From: Cryomorpha sp963836915
GTDB taxonomy: Bacteria > Bacteroidota > Bacteroidia > Flavobacteriales_D > Cryomorphaceae
NCBI GenBank assembly: GCA_963836915.1
Contig: CAWILH010000002.1
Span: forward strand, 1,116,001-1,180,000
Direction of reading: 5' to 3'
DNA: 64,000 bases
Notes under the pieces: model-generated
The model's input: only the letters and a program-made list of their open reading frames with translations
Told to the model about the DNA's origin: nothing
Databases searched by the model: none
Program-made: the position numbers and the translations under genes
Shown here: in pieces, positions 51,885 through 61,356 of the stretch
How the letters are laid out: every line of letters starts with the position of its first letter
Numbering within the stretch: position 1 is the stretch's first letter

Positions 51885-54296
51885 ATGAAAAGAACATTTT
51901 TCATCTGGATTTTAGCGTTATGCAGCTATTTGGCGAAAGCCCAGATCATCACTATAAAAGAATCAACCACCGGCGAGCCGCTTGAGCTGGTCACGATAAT
52001 AAGCCAACGACCACAGCTGCTCGAACTCACCAATGCCAAGGGGCAGGCCGATCTGGGAAAATTTAAGGTGGCAGAAGCTATCGAAATACGGCTGCTGGGC
52101 TACCGTGCCTTGCGGACAGACTTCATAAAGCTTGAGAAAGCTGGTTTTGAAGTAGCACTGGAAAAGTCAAATATCGGGCTTCAGCAGGTCAATATTTCGG
52201 CCACGCGCTGGCGGCAGCCAAGTAGGGAAAATCCGCAGCGGGTCACTTCAATAAGCAGCCGCGATGTGGCCTTGCAACAGCCCCAGACTGCCGCCGACCT
52301 GCTGGGAACGTCGGGCGAAGTATTCGTTCAAAAGAGCCAGCTCGGTGGGGGAAGTCCCATGATACGTGGGTTTGCGACCAATCGACTGCTCTATTCGGTC
52401 GATGGCGTGCGGATGAACACGGCTATCTTTCGGGGTGGAAACATTCAAAATGTGATCGCCCTTGATCCCTTTGCCATCGAGAATACCGAAGTACTTTTTG
52501 GGCCGGGCTCTGTGCTTTATGGAAGCGACGCCATCGGTGCGGTAATGAGTTTTCAGACCTTGGCGCCGCAATTTTCGCTGAGCGATAATACCTTGATCTC
52601 GGGCACCGCCACGGGTAGGTATTCAAGTGCGGGCAAGGAGAAAACCGGCCATTTTGATGTCAAGGTCGGTTGGAAAAAATGGGCGCTGGTCACGAGCTTT
52701 TCGAATTTCGATTTTGGCGATCTGGAGATGGGATCGCAGGGCAGCGATCAATACCTGCGCACCTTCTCCGTACAGCGTATCGACACCAGCGATGTGGCCA
52801 TCGCCAACCCAGACCCCGAAGTGCAGGCCGGCTCTGGCTATTCGCAAGTGAACCTGATGCAAAAGATAGCCTATAAGCCATCGGAAAGCTGGAACTTTGA
52901 GTATGCCTTTCACTATTCGGAGAGCAGTAATGTGCCGCGCTACGACCGCCTGATACGCACCCGAGATGGAATACCGCGCAATGCGGAGTGGAATTACGGC
53001 CCACAGATATGGATGATGAACCAACTGAGCATCAACCATAAATCAACCGGCAAAATCTTTGATGAAGTCTGCGTAAGGTTTGCGCAGCAAAGTTTTGAAG
53101 AAAGCCGGATCATCCGCGGCTTCAATGCTGCTGATCGCGCTACCCAAATCGAAGAAGTGCTAGCGCTCTCGGCAAATGTTGATTTCATAAAGAATATCTC
53201 GCCGAAGAGCCGCATGTACTATGGGCTGGAAGCGGTGTATAACGATGTGAAAAGCAGTGGCAAAACAGTAAATATCCGATCGGAAGAAACCAAAATTTCT
53301 GCTTCCCGCTATCCGCAATCGGAGTGGAGCTCTTATGGCGCGTACGCCAGCCTTCAGACCGACTTAAAGCCCAACCTGGTGCTGCAAGCCGGGGCGCGGT
53401 ATAATACGTTTGGCATCGAAGCCGACTTCCGCAACAATCTCGCGTTCTATCCCCTACCCTATGCCCAGGCCAGTCTAAGCAATGGAGCGCTCACCGGATC
53501 GGCCGGTCTGGTATATCGGCCGTCAGAAAGATGGTCGCTTACTGCCAATCTAAGCACAGGATTTAGAGCTCCGAATATAGATGATATCGGTAAAATTTTC
53601 GACTCAGAAGCTGGCTCGGTGGTGGTGCCCAATCCCGATTTGGAAGCCGAGTATGCGTATAATGCCGAGATCGGAATCGCAAGAGTGATTGGCGAAAGCG
53701 TCAAACTCGACCTGACGGGATATTATACCCTGCTCGAAAACGCCCTTGTAAGACGGGCTTTCACCATTGGTGGAAGCGATAGCATTCTATACGTAGGCGA
53801 GCTGAGCCGGGTACAAGCCATACAGAATGCCGCCCGGGCATCAGTATTTGGTGTGCAGGCGGGGATTGAAATAAAGCTTCCAGAAGGATTTAGTTTTTCA
53901 TCGCGCCTGAACTTCCAGAAGGGCGAAGAAGAGCTCGATAATGGTGATACCAGTCCATCGCGCCACGCGGCACCGCTATTTGGCCAGAGCCGGTTCACAT
54001 ACCAATTGGGAGAGCTTACACTACAGGCTTACGCCCAATATAGCGCATCAGTAAAACCCGAAAATTTGGCTGTAGAAGAACAGGGGAAACCCGAGATTTA
54101 CCTTGTCAACGCATCGGGAGAGCTTTATTCTGAAGGTTGGTATACGCTTAATTTCAAGGCGTTGTACCGGCTGAATGGAAACTTTGCGGTAAGCGCAGGC
54201 TTGGAGAACATCACCGATCGGCGATACAGGCCCTATAGCTCAGGGATCGTGGCGTCAGGTAGAAATTTCTTGCTTGCCCTAACGGTAAAATTTTGA
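51885..54296 (+). CDS. TonB-dependent receptor, heme-receptor-like
   Basis: An 803-aa outer-membrane receptor. A signal peptide (ends ...LAKAQ) precedes a CarboxypepD_reg-like domain (IITIKESTTGEPLELVTII, about 20-105). The plug domain carries NISATRW as a TonB-box-like element, AADLLGTSGEVFVQKSQLGGGSPMIRGFATNRLLYSVDGVRMNTA and ENTEVLFGPGSVLYGSDAIGAVMSF. A 22-strand barrel follows and ends LALTVKF with the terminal Phe. The plug motif PMIRGF and the RGG run are like hemin/hemoglobin receptors (HutA/HmuR type). The ligand is inferred and could also be another metal chelate. The protein is complete. Confidence 0.9.
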   Translation: MKRTFFIWILALCSYLAKAQIITIKESTTGEPLELVTIISQRPQLLELTNAKGQADLGKFKVAEAIEIRLLGYRALRTDFIKLEKAGFEVALEKSNIGLQQVNISATRWRQPSRENPQRVTSISSRDVALQQPQTAADLLGTSGEVFVQKSQLGGGSPMIRGFATNRLLYSVDGVRMNTAIFRGGNIQNVIALDPFAIENTEVLFGPGSVLYGSDAIGAVMSFQTLAPQFSLSDNTLISGTATGRYSSAGKEKTGHFDVKVGWKKWALVTSFSNFDFGDLEMGSQGSDQYLRTFSVQRIDTSDVAIANPDPEVQAGSGYSQVNLMQKIAYKPSESWNFEYAFHYSESSNVPRYDRLIRTRDGIPRNAEWNYGPQIWMMNQLSINHKSTGKIFDEVCVRFAQQSFEESRIIRGFNAADRATQIEEVLALSANVDFIKNISPKSRMYYGLEAVYNDVKSSGKTVNIRSEETKISASRYPQSEWSSYGAYASLQTDLKPNLVLQAGARYNTFGIEADFRNNLAFYPLPYAQASLSNGALTGSAGLVYRPSERWSLTANLSTGFRAPNIDDIGKIFDSEAGSVVVPNPDLEAEYAYNAEIGIARVIGESVKLDLTGYYTLLENALVRRAFTIGGSDSILYVGELSRVQAIQNAARASVFGVQAGIEIKLPEGFSFSSRLNFQKGEEELDNGDTSPSRHAAPLFGQSRFTYQLGELTLQAYAQYSASVKPENLAVEEQGKPEIYLVNASGELYSEGWYTLNFKALYRLNGNFAVSAGLENITDRRYRPYSSGIVASGRNFLLALTVKF

Positions 54297-54507
54297 GCGA
54301 TCGTGAAGAAAGACGGGGCGTTGCGTGTGGAACACCACAGGTGGGTTGTAGAGTTTACACCCCCCGGATCTATTATTAAAAAAACTGATGAATATTATTT
54401 TGGAGCTTTTAGATAGGCCTTGCCTAGACTGGCAGGCAAGGGTCAAGATAATTATTGATTTGGAATAATTATTTCACTGTCTATGGAAACATTAAAATCA
54501 AAAAATC

Positions 54508-55011
54508 ATGGGAGAGAATAAAAATTTATTTGAAACGGAAGCGATAGAAAAATTGAAGGAATACACAGAAGACAAGGTTTGTATGATGTGTACCTATGCC
54601 AGTGAATACGATATGCAGACTCGACCTATGTCTACCAATAGAACGGATTTTGAAGGGAATATTTATTTTCTGAGCGATGCCGAATCAGAGCATAATGACC
54701 AATTAAAACTGCGGGATGATATTGATCTGATCTACTCAGAACCATCTAAACTGAAATTTTGCACAGTACGTGGAAAAGCGGAGATTTTAAGAAATCAAGT
54801 ATTGATCAACGAATTATGGAATCCAATAGCCAATAATTGGTTTGATGGAAAAGAAGATCCAAGGGTAACTATTATCAAAGTGGCACCCATAAAGGCACAT
54901 TATTGGGACACGAAATCCAATAAATTTGTGAGCTTTCTGAAAATGGCTGCCGGAGCTTTGACCGGGACTAATATGGATGACGGGATACAAGGGGATATCC
55001 ATGTCAACTAG
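54508..55011 (+). CDS. Pyridoxamine-phosphate-oxidase-fold protein (general stress type)
   Basis: A 167-aa split-barrel flavin/pyridoxine-binding protein of the PPOX superfamily, general-stress-protein-26-like. MCTYASEYDMQTRPMSTNRTDFEGNIYFLSDAESEHNDQLK and LIYSEPSKLKFCTVRGKAEIL are typical, with VAPIKAHYWDTKSNK near the end. It probably binds FMN or F420-like cofactors; the reaction is unknown. It is cytoplasmic. A terminator follows. The base composition is more AT-rich than the receptor gene before it. Confidence 0.85.
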   Translation: MGENKNLFETEAIEKLKEYTEDKVCMMCTYASEYDMQTRPMSTNRTDFEGNIYFLSDAESEHNDQLKLRDDIDLIYSEPSKLKFCTVRGKAEILRNQVLINELWNPIANNWFDGKEDPRVTIIKVAPIKAHYWDTKSNKFVSFLKMAAGALTGTNMDDGIQGDIHVN

Positions 55012-55058
55012 AATTTTATTTATTCCATAAGGTGCAAAATATATTATTCGAAACTTGA

Positions 55059-55085
55059 GCCACTGCTATATTGCAGTGGCTTTTT
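55059..55085 (+). terminator. Rho-independent terminator after the PPOX gene
   Basis: gccactgc pairs with gcagtggc around a six-base loop (tatatt), followed by five T. Confidence 0.85.
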
Positions 55086-55935
55086 AGCTTGAAGGTCATT
55101 TTTTTAAGCTTGGTGATGAAGCCAAAATCAAGTGCTTCTTAGCTCGCGATGTCGACCATGAGCTTGCAAAATTTACCTTATTACTTCCTTCAGACCTGTC
55201 GATTCCTGCGCTCCTTGCGTCGCCCTGACCGCTCGTGCCGAATGCTAAAAGCCGACCCATCGTATTGGCAAAACTGGGACTATTTCTTTTCTTGGCCGGA
55301 CGGTTTTTGAGCGGTGGAAAATCGATAGGCTCGAGAGCCACTTCGTTTTGCAATCAGAAAGGATTCGGAAATAGCGTCCTCAAGAATATTCTGCTCAAAA
55401 CGAATACCGTTCACACCAATCTGACCTTTTCGAAAAGGATCAATTAAAGTTTAGCCTTGGGATCGGCACGCGGTTTTCCAATCTCACACAAAAAAATAAC
55501 GAGCAATTAAAACGCATACCAGTATGATTGGCAGGCTTCTCAAGGATCTATGGTGATAGATGGCTCGATCTTGATTTCGATTGGTAAAGATAGAGCTGCT
55601 TGAAAAATGGACCATAAGCATAAAACATTGATGGTTGGTTTTTGATGGGATTTTAACCCCGAAAAATAAACTGTTGCTGTATGAAGAATTATAGATCTAG
55701 ATTTTTACAGAATGGAAAAGGAATCTACAAACCATTGGTTATGGGTGTATTATGTGATTTTTTTATCGCTTTTCAGATATGACTATGAATCTGTTTTGGC
55801 AGTTAATGACTCCAAACTTGTCGTTAATCCATAGAATTTATGGTCTGGTGAATTTGAGTGAAATCCAGAAGTGCACATGGCATACATTTGCTTCATCAAA
55901 TAATCAAAACAAATTATTAATTAAAAAAAATTCTT
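55086..55935. other. Long untranslated region upstream of tssD
   Basis: About 850 bp without a convincing gene. The first part (55096-55450) gives short frames on both strands with odd, low-complexity composition (e.g. a minus frame ending GSNKVNFASSWSTSRAKKHL), which may be a decayed gene or an interspersed element. The rest is AT-rich. The stretch just before tssD is a run of A/T, as is usual for strongly expressed genes in this phylum. No promoter box is well placed. Confidence 0.5.
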
Positions 55936-56325
55936 ATGGCATTTAGAGCTGACCTTACCGTAGACGGTAAAACCTACAGACTGCTTCACTGCAGCTACTC
56001 CCTTCACCGCGATGTAGACCCCACCGGTCGACCATCATCAGAAGTAAAAGGTGGGACGATCAATTTTGAGATCGAATCTACCGAAGACACTGCCCTATGG
56101 GACTTGATGATCGCACAGTTTAAAAACGTAGACGGAAGTATTATTTTCAAAAAACGTGATGAAGACGCCAAAATGAAGGAAATGACTTTCAAGACGGCTT
56201 ATGTAATCGACTATGCCGAGAGCTTCGACTCGGTGGGTGGAAACCCAATGACCACTCGATTTACGCTATCGGCAAAAGAAATTCAACTGGGTGCCGAAAC
56301 CCATGAGAATGAGTGGCCGGTGTAA
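55936..56325 (+). CDS. tssD: Type VI secretion tube protein TssD (Hcp), orphan
   Basis: A 129-aa protein that matches the Bacteroidota TssD (Hcp) family. MAFRADLTVDGKTYRLLHCSYSLHRDVDPTGRPSSEVKGG is its typical start, then INFEIESTEDTALWDLMIAQFKNVDGSIIFKKRDED and TRFTLSAKEIQLGAETHENEW. Hexameric rings of TssD stack into the tube that T6SS (subtype iii) fires at other cells. No sheath, baseplate or ClpV gene lies in the window, so this is an orphan copy; such copies often travel with cargo or carrier functions. It is followed by a terminator and then by an unrecognised gene. Confidence 0.92.
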   Translation: MAFRADLTVDGKTYRLLHCSYSLHRDVDPTGRPSSEVKGGTINFEIESTEDTALWDLMIAQFKNVDGSIIFKKRDEDAKMKEMTFKTAYVIDYAESFDSVGGNPMTTRFTLSAKEIQLGAETHENEWPV

Positions 56326-56339
56326 TAAGGCATATTGAT

Positions 56340-56371
56340 AGGCCGCGCAGAAATGCGCGGCCTTATTTTTT
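56340..56371 (+). terminator. Rho-independent terminator after tssD
   Basis: ggccgcgca pairs with tgcgcggcc around a GAAA tetraloop, followed by ttattttttt. It separates tssD from the downstream gene, although read-through could still couple them. Confidence 0.9.
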
Positions 56372-56392
56372 TCTAACCAAACCATCCAGAAA

Positions 56393-57004
56393 ATGAATGT
56401 TCAATTGAATAGAAGGGCGTTGGCCGAATGTCTACAAAGACTTCGAAACGCTGATAGTGAAACAATAGCAAAAGATGAAGAATTTCAATTTTTTCATAAA
56501 AACCGGAATTTCTTCAACACCTTAGGTCAAGAAGGAACCCGAGAGAAGATCTCTGAACTTACCCAAATCGATGATAAAACTTATACTGATCAATATAATC
56601 GCAAGTGGACAGAAATATTAATCGGGATAATGTACCACCGTCCATTCTTTGGAAAAGGTTACGACTTTAAGATCAAAGAGAAAGTTGAATTTATGACAGA
56701 CTTTATGAAACCACGAAGTGAAAGGTACAGCAGAAAATTTATTTGTCCAGACCCTTTCATGAAAAACACGGCATACGATGGTGGTTGTGAATTTGAAATA
56801 ATTGTACGAGCAGGGTTCAGGGATGTATCTGGAGAATTTATGGAAACCTATAATTTTGGCAAGACTAGTTTCACATCAACTGCCATAGGCTTGCACGGCA
56901 AATTTGATGTGAATCCGCATAAGCTATCACCCGTTTACGTCACCGACCATTACCCATCATTGAAGATGACTATTCGGGATAATTTTTCTGAGCCAATCGT
57001 TTAA
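56393..57004 (+). CDS. Unknown protein encoded downstream of TssD
   Basis: A 203-aa protein without signal peptide or membrane helix. It is rich in Phe, Lys, Arg and Asn. The N-terminal third is helical (NRRALAECLQRLRNADSETIAK); the rest is mixed, with CPDPFMKNTAYDGGCEFEIIVRAGFRDV and repeated Phe-rich strands. No family is recognised. Being 67 bp after an orphan tssD, it is a candidate effector, immunity protein or tube adaptor, but nothing in the sequence proves it. Composition is more AT-rich than the housekeeping genes nearby. The second repeat array begins 28 bp after its stop. Confidence 0.6.
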   Translation: MNVQLNRRALAECLQRLRNADSETIAKDEEFQFFHKNRNFFNTLGQEGTREKISELTQIDDKTYTDQYNRKWTEILIGIMYHRPFFGKGYDFKIKEKVEFMTDFMKPRSERYSRKFICPDPFMKNTAYDGGCEFEIIVRAGFRDVSGEFMETYNFGKTSFTSTAIGLHGKFDVNPHKLSPVYVTDHYPSLKMTIRDNFSEPIV

Positions 57005-57032
57005 ATGAGAAGATGATAGAAGTGGATTGATT

Positions 57033-57415
57033 AGTGTCTGTACATAGAGTCCGCTATCTGCCTTGCACTTGTTCTAAAAACAGTCGTCCCGCTCGAGCGG
57101 GACTCCTTGATTTTTAAAACTGCGCGCGCGTGGCTATCGAACTCTTTGATCCAGCCACCCGACTGTATAAACTGACTCTAGTTAATGCGCTGCCAGAAAG
57201 AAGGTCGCCGTGTCATTCAGAACGGAGTGAAGAATCCCTATACCGGTGATCGGTTTTAGGTGATTAGTTAGTGTCTGTCCATAGAGTCCGCTATCTGCCT
57301 TGTACTTGTTCTAAAAACAGTCGTCCCGCTCGAGCGGGACTCCTTGATTTTTAGAACTGCGCGCGCGTGGCTATCGAACTCTTTGATCCAGCCACCCGAC
57401 TGTATGGACAGACCC
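57033..57415 (-). mobile_element. Second copy of the repeat array, inverted
   Basis: Two units (57033-57179 and 57270-57415, about 237 bp apart) of the same family as 8721-9565, in opposite orientation. Both carry the gtcccgctcgagcgggac palindrome and the inner hairpin ttctaaaaa/ttttaaaac. The outer ends read agtgtctgtacatagagtc and gactgtatggacagaccct, inverted copies of one another. The spacer has gtcattcagaacggagtgaagaatc. Flanking direct repeats are weak here (attag at 57030-57034 and 57418-57422). It separates the tssD unit from the downstream minus-strand cluster. Confidence 0.7.
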
Positions 57416-57492
57416 TAATTAGATTGTTCCCTTAAACCCACTCTATAAAAAATGTGAAAGAGAGTTCATAGATGTTCCTAAATTACCCCTGA

Positions 57493-60489
57493 TTATTTCT
57501 CATATGCCTTGATCTTCTTCTTCACAGCCTTCGACTTAAAGTACTTAATAAATTTTGGGTCATCTTCGTAAGGCCCAAGGTCTGCTCCGTATCTCAATGC
57601 ATTATCAAGATGGCTAAAGGCTGAGCTCTCTTGCCCAGAAAAATATTCTGCAAGGCTCAGTCCCAAATAACTATTCGCGTGGGAAATATCAGCTTTAATA
57701 GCATCTTCAAAGTTGGATTTTGCCCGCTCCGATTCGCTGGCCGCAGTCTCTTGACTTAAACCCGTGCTTCGCGATTTCTTGAGACTTATCAAACCCTGCA
57801 GATGAAGGTAGGCTGGGGTATTCTTAAAGGCGTTATTTCTTGAGACGATCGTTTTTAGATTCTCTGCTGCTTCTTTAAAATCATTTAAAGCCAAAAATAC
57901 TTCCGCTTCTACCAGCAGATCATCTATTGTAATCAAGCCTTGATATTGGGCGTTAAGCCGTTCGAATGTTTTCTTGGCTTTTTTGAACTCCTTCAGTCGA
58001 TATTCACCAACAGCAGTGGACTTCATGACCTTATAGCCATCAAATCCTTTTTTCTCGGCTTCTTCCAGATACTTAAAGGACTTCTTGATTTTTTTCTCAT
58101 TTGGATTGGCCAAAAAAGTCAATGCCATCCCATAGTACCCTTCACCGTTTTTGGAATAAATCTTAATGGCCTTTTTAAATTGATCTTCTGACAATCCATA
58201 TTTTTTTTCGATTCTATAGCACTCCCCTATTCGCGTCACAGCGGCAAACTCTTTGGCTTTGTCTCTCTTATTTCCCATGGCCGCCAGAGCATCCTGATAG
58301 TATGTACGGGCGGTAACAGGCTCACGGCCTTCAAGATAGAAGGTCTCCCCCAGTTCAAAGTTTGATTCATAATCATTCCTAAGAGCCAGTAGTTTGTAAA
58401 AGCTTTCCTTGGCCTCGGGATAGTTCTCTATTGCTCGATTCACCAGACCGTTTATTTTTAAGCCATTTTCACTGCGGCCATTGGATTGGGTGAGTGCAGT
58501 ATTCGCAAAAAACAATGCGCGTTCAAAATTATTATTCTCGTTGCCCATCTCATAATAGCATTGCGCAGCGAGACCCCATTCGCTATAATAGTCTGGAATA
58601 TCTTTTGCCAAAACATACATCTTCTCATAATACTTGGCCGCTTCATAATCTTGCATCGTGATTCTCCTATGTCGAACGGTCTCCTTCTGATAGAGGGTCA
58701 TGATGCTATCGAGAAGATTTCTTGAAGCGCTGTTTAACCCAGCGTTCATATAAGTATTTACATAAACGAGCGCTTCCGGCTTGCTTTTAATGTCAGATTC
58801 GAGAATGGCATAAGCTCCGTAGATTGCGGCTTGTGGAAGGCTATCTACCGAAAGCAGGTTATCTAAATAATCAAGCGCTGCTGTATAGGAAAGTTCCCGA
58901 AGCTCTAGTTCAGAAAGCTTCAGCAGCGCTACGGCATTATTTGGATCAAACTCGAGTGCTTTTGCAAAATCCTTCTCGGCATCCAAACCATTATTATCAT
59001 TCAGACTCCGCATACCGCGCATTAAATAATAATCCGGATTCATCGGTTCATAATGGATGAGATCATCTAGATATTTCCGGGACTGATCGCCGGTGGCAGA
59101 ATTGAGCAGATCAAGCTTCGGAGCATAAAAATCTTGTTTACACACGAGCGATTTTTGAAAGTATGCCATGGGTTTTTCACCATCTGCCTGAGCGATCTCC
59201 GCTAATAGATAAAAGTTCAGAGCAAGACCTTCATTACCCGAGCCAGTTTCGCATTCTTGGGTGCCAACCGTTTCAAGTAATTTTGATCTAAAGTCTTTCC
59301 TAAGCGCTTTAGTATTGATCTTAAGTTGATTTTCTTCCCAATTTGTTAGCGAAATGCCTATTTGGGTTTCGAGATTTTTTATCACTTGCCAGCGGTCATA
59401 TCTCCGCCCGTTCATTTGGCTCCAAAGCCCCATAGCACGCTCATTATCTGATGCTAAAGCCAAAGCTTCGCTATCATTCCATGCGGCAAAGGCATCTTGG
59501 CTGCGCTGATAGTTTTGTTCTATCTTATCCTTAAGGCGCTGACTGAGATCTGTTTTATCGCTTAGCAAAACGGGATGGTTCCTTTGCAATTTTTCTGCTT
59601 TAAGAAATGATTCGGCAGCTCGGATTACATCCTTTCTTTGATTGGCACTTTCATAGGATTCCAAAATTTCGGCGATCATCAATTCCTTGCTTTCACGCTT
59701 TTCTCTAGCCCGAGTCAGCGTTTCCTTTAAGGCTTCGTCACTCATCATCTGAAGATTGCTCACCGAACTACCGTTTTGCTTCCATTCAAAATATTTTTGA
59801 GTCATCCCTGCAAGTTCATCTGCAAGCATAAAATCGGGCTGTCTTGTTACATCCAAAAACACAATGGACTTCATCTTGATTTTAAAGCGCTTGGTTTTGG
59901 GATCGCGCACGGCTTCAAAACCCGCCAGCTTCACCAAAGGCTCTGCTGTTAGGGTGTCGCCCAAGCTGTTCACGAAATGCTGATCGTATGAACCGTACAT
60001 TTCATATTGCCCCGAGCCCGTGTTTTCAGGAAATGTAAAACGGAACGAATCGGAGCCTACCAGCGTATTGAATATTTCAGCATCAAGCTCATAGTCTAAC
60101 GCATACTTACTGATCGAAATGGGATGGGCAGTCATCTGATCCACCACAGGCCGCTCGTAGTTTAAATCTGTTACCAACCGGCCGTTTTCACCTTCTTCGA
60201 ATGCATCGTAAATATATTGGAAAACCGTAGCCTTGGCATCTTCCGGAATATTTGCGTGCAGACTATTTAGATCATCGATCAGCCTAAGGGTAAGCGCTCT
60301 AGACTCCCCTACGATATATGGAATTTCATAATCGGCGATAGTATCTTGCTGGTGCTCAGGCTGCGCATTGACAAGGCTAAATGAACCTATGCTAAAAACA
60401 AGTAGGTGAATAATACGGAGCGGGTGAGCCATACTACCCTTACGATGTGCATTCACAATCCATAAAAAATACCTTCCGCGATTTGTCAT
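57493..60489 (-). CDS. Large secreted TPR protein
   Basis: A 998-aa protein with a signal peptide (MAHPLRIIHLLVFSIGSFSLVNAQ when read from the ATG at 60432, which I think is the likelier start). An N-terminal domain of mixed strands (about 45-230; ADYEIPYIVGESRALTLRLIDDL, YGSYDQHFVNSLGDTL) precedes a long helical solenoid of TPR-like repeats (about 330-980). Examples are YYLMRGMRSLNDNNGLDAEKDFAKALEFDPNNAVALLKLSELEL and YYGMALTFLANPNEKKIKKSFKYLEEAEKKG. The end is basic. No known family is seen. It is the last gene of a run of minus-strand genes, so it may be part of their complex. Confidence 0.65.
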   Translation of the reverse strand: MTNRGRYFLWIVNAHRKGSMAHPLRIIHLLVFSIGSFSLVNAQPEHQQDTIADYEIPYIVGESRALTLRLIDDLNSLHANIPEDAKATVFQYIYDAFEEGENGRLVTDLNYERPVVDQMTAHPISISKYALDYELDAEIFNTLVGSDSFRFTFPENTGSGQYEMYGSYDQHFVNSLGDTLTAEPLVKLAGFEAVRDPKTKRFKIKMKSIVFLDVTRQPDFMLADELAGMTQKYFEWKQNGSSVSNLQMMSDEALKETLTRAREKRESKELMIAEILESYESANQRKDVIRAAESFLKAEKLQRNHPVLLSDKTDLSQRLKDKIEQNYQRSQDAFAAWNDSEALALASDNERAMGLWSQMNGRRYDRWQVIKNLETQIGISLTNWEENQLKINTKALRKDFRSKLLETVGTQECETGSGNEGLALNFYLLAEIAQADGEKPMAYFQKSLVCKQDFYAPKLDLLNSATGDQSRKYLDDLIHYEPMNPDYYLMRGMRSLNDNNGLDAEKDFAKALEFDPNNAVALLKLSELELRELSYTAALDYLDNLLSVDSLPQAAIYGAYAILESDIKSKPEALVYVNTYMNAGLNSASRNLLDSIMTLYQKETVRHRRITMQDYEAAKYYEKMYVLAKDIPDYYSEWGLAAQCYYEMGNENNNFERALFFANTALTQSNGRSENGLKINGLVNRAIENYPEAKESFYKLLALRNDYESNFELGETFYLEGREPVTARTYYQDALAAMGNKRDKAKEFAAVTRIGECYRIEKKYGLSEDQFKKAIKIYSKNGEGYYGMALTFLANPNEKKIKKSFKYLEEAEKKGFDGYKVMKSTAVGEYRLKEFKKAKKTFERLNAQYQGLITIDDLLVEAEVFLALNDFKEAAENLKTIVSRNNAFKNTPAYLHLQGLISLKKSRSTGLSQETAASESERAKSNFEDAIKADISHANSYLGLSLAEYFSGQESSAFSHLDNALRYGADLGPYEDDPKFIKYFKSKAVKKKIKAYEK

Positions 60490-60505
60490 TTTCAGTTAAT
60501 TAAAA

Positions 60506-61339
60506 TTATTGCGTACCACTTATCCCCAATTCGTTCGCTTGATATTTTCTCTTATCTAGAAATGAATCGACCTGAATGATATTTGAAATCAGCCATCCGG
60601 TATTCTGGCTATAATCTTGTGGCACATACTCTACCGTCATAATCCAACCTGAAATTTGCAGGAAATGATATCGAATACCTTTCTTTATCGTCACGTCTAC
60701 CACATCTTTTCCAGCGATCAGATTGAGATATCGTTCCGTATTTGTCGCTTTTTGGCTATCGGCCATCACGCTTTGAAAAATGGTAGATGATGAAAGTGCC
60801 GTATACAATTCGGGAAAATAAGTGGCGTGGCTGCTGGCAGAAATATAAAAGCTGTCGGGAGCTTCCATTTCTTCCAAAATGGCCGACTTGATACCGACTA
60901 TTGCCCACTCGATAGAATAGTCGCCATTCATCTGTATCTCAAGGGTTACGACCATATCAATCTGCTCATTTTCTATAGTCACTATCACGGGCACCGTGGC
61001 ATACCAAAGCGCATCGTATATGGCCAAATGAACGGGCCTGGCAGTATCCGAGACATAATCAATGAACTCTCGCCTGATGGGATCAGGCATAGTGGCTATT
61101 TTCTTTTCGTTGAATAAAGCGTTTAGCACCAAGGGGCGATCTATCTTTCTCTTGGGATAGGTGGCCGTTACGTATTGGAAGAATTGAGAGCCTTCGTCAA
61201 AATTAAACTTGTCGATAAATTCTTCGATATGGTCGACATGCGTTTCTACAAATTCATTGAAATTTTTTTGCGCGAAAGCGCCGCTCATAAAAAGGATTCC
61301 CATAAGAAAAATGGCTCCGGGCAAGAGCGATTTTCGCAC
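60506..61339 (-). CDS. Secreted protein of unknown function
   Basis: About 277 aa. From a GTG at 61339 it has a good signal peptide (MRKSLLPGAIFLMGILFMSGAFAQ). The frame is open to 61408, but using an upstream start would overlap the preceding gene, so I take the GTG, which leaves 17 bp between the genes. The mature protein is mixed alpha/beta, with FNEFVETHVDHIEEFIDKFNFDEG and DSFYISASSHATYFPELYTAL. No family is recognised. Confidence 0.6.
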   Translation of the reverse strand: MRKSLLPGAIFLMGILFMSGAFAQKNFNEFVETHVDHIEEFIDKFNFDEGSQFFQYVTATYPKRKIDRPLVLNALFNEKKIATMPDPIRREFIDYVSDTARPVHLAIYDALWYATVPVIVTIENEQIDMVVTLEIQMNGDYSIEWAIVGIKSAILEEMEAPDSFYISASSHATYFPELYTALSSSTIFQSVMADSQKATNTERYLNLIAGKDVVDVTIKKGIRYHFLQISGWIMTVEYVPQDYSQNTGWLISNIIQVDSFLDKRKYQANELGISGTQ

Positions 61340-61356
61340 GCTATGGTTTATAGCGC

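Noticed and set aside
55096..55353. 85-codon minus-strand gene upstream of tssD
   Set aside because: No credible start context and no recognisable fold; kept only as a possible remnant.
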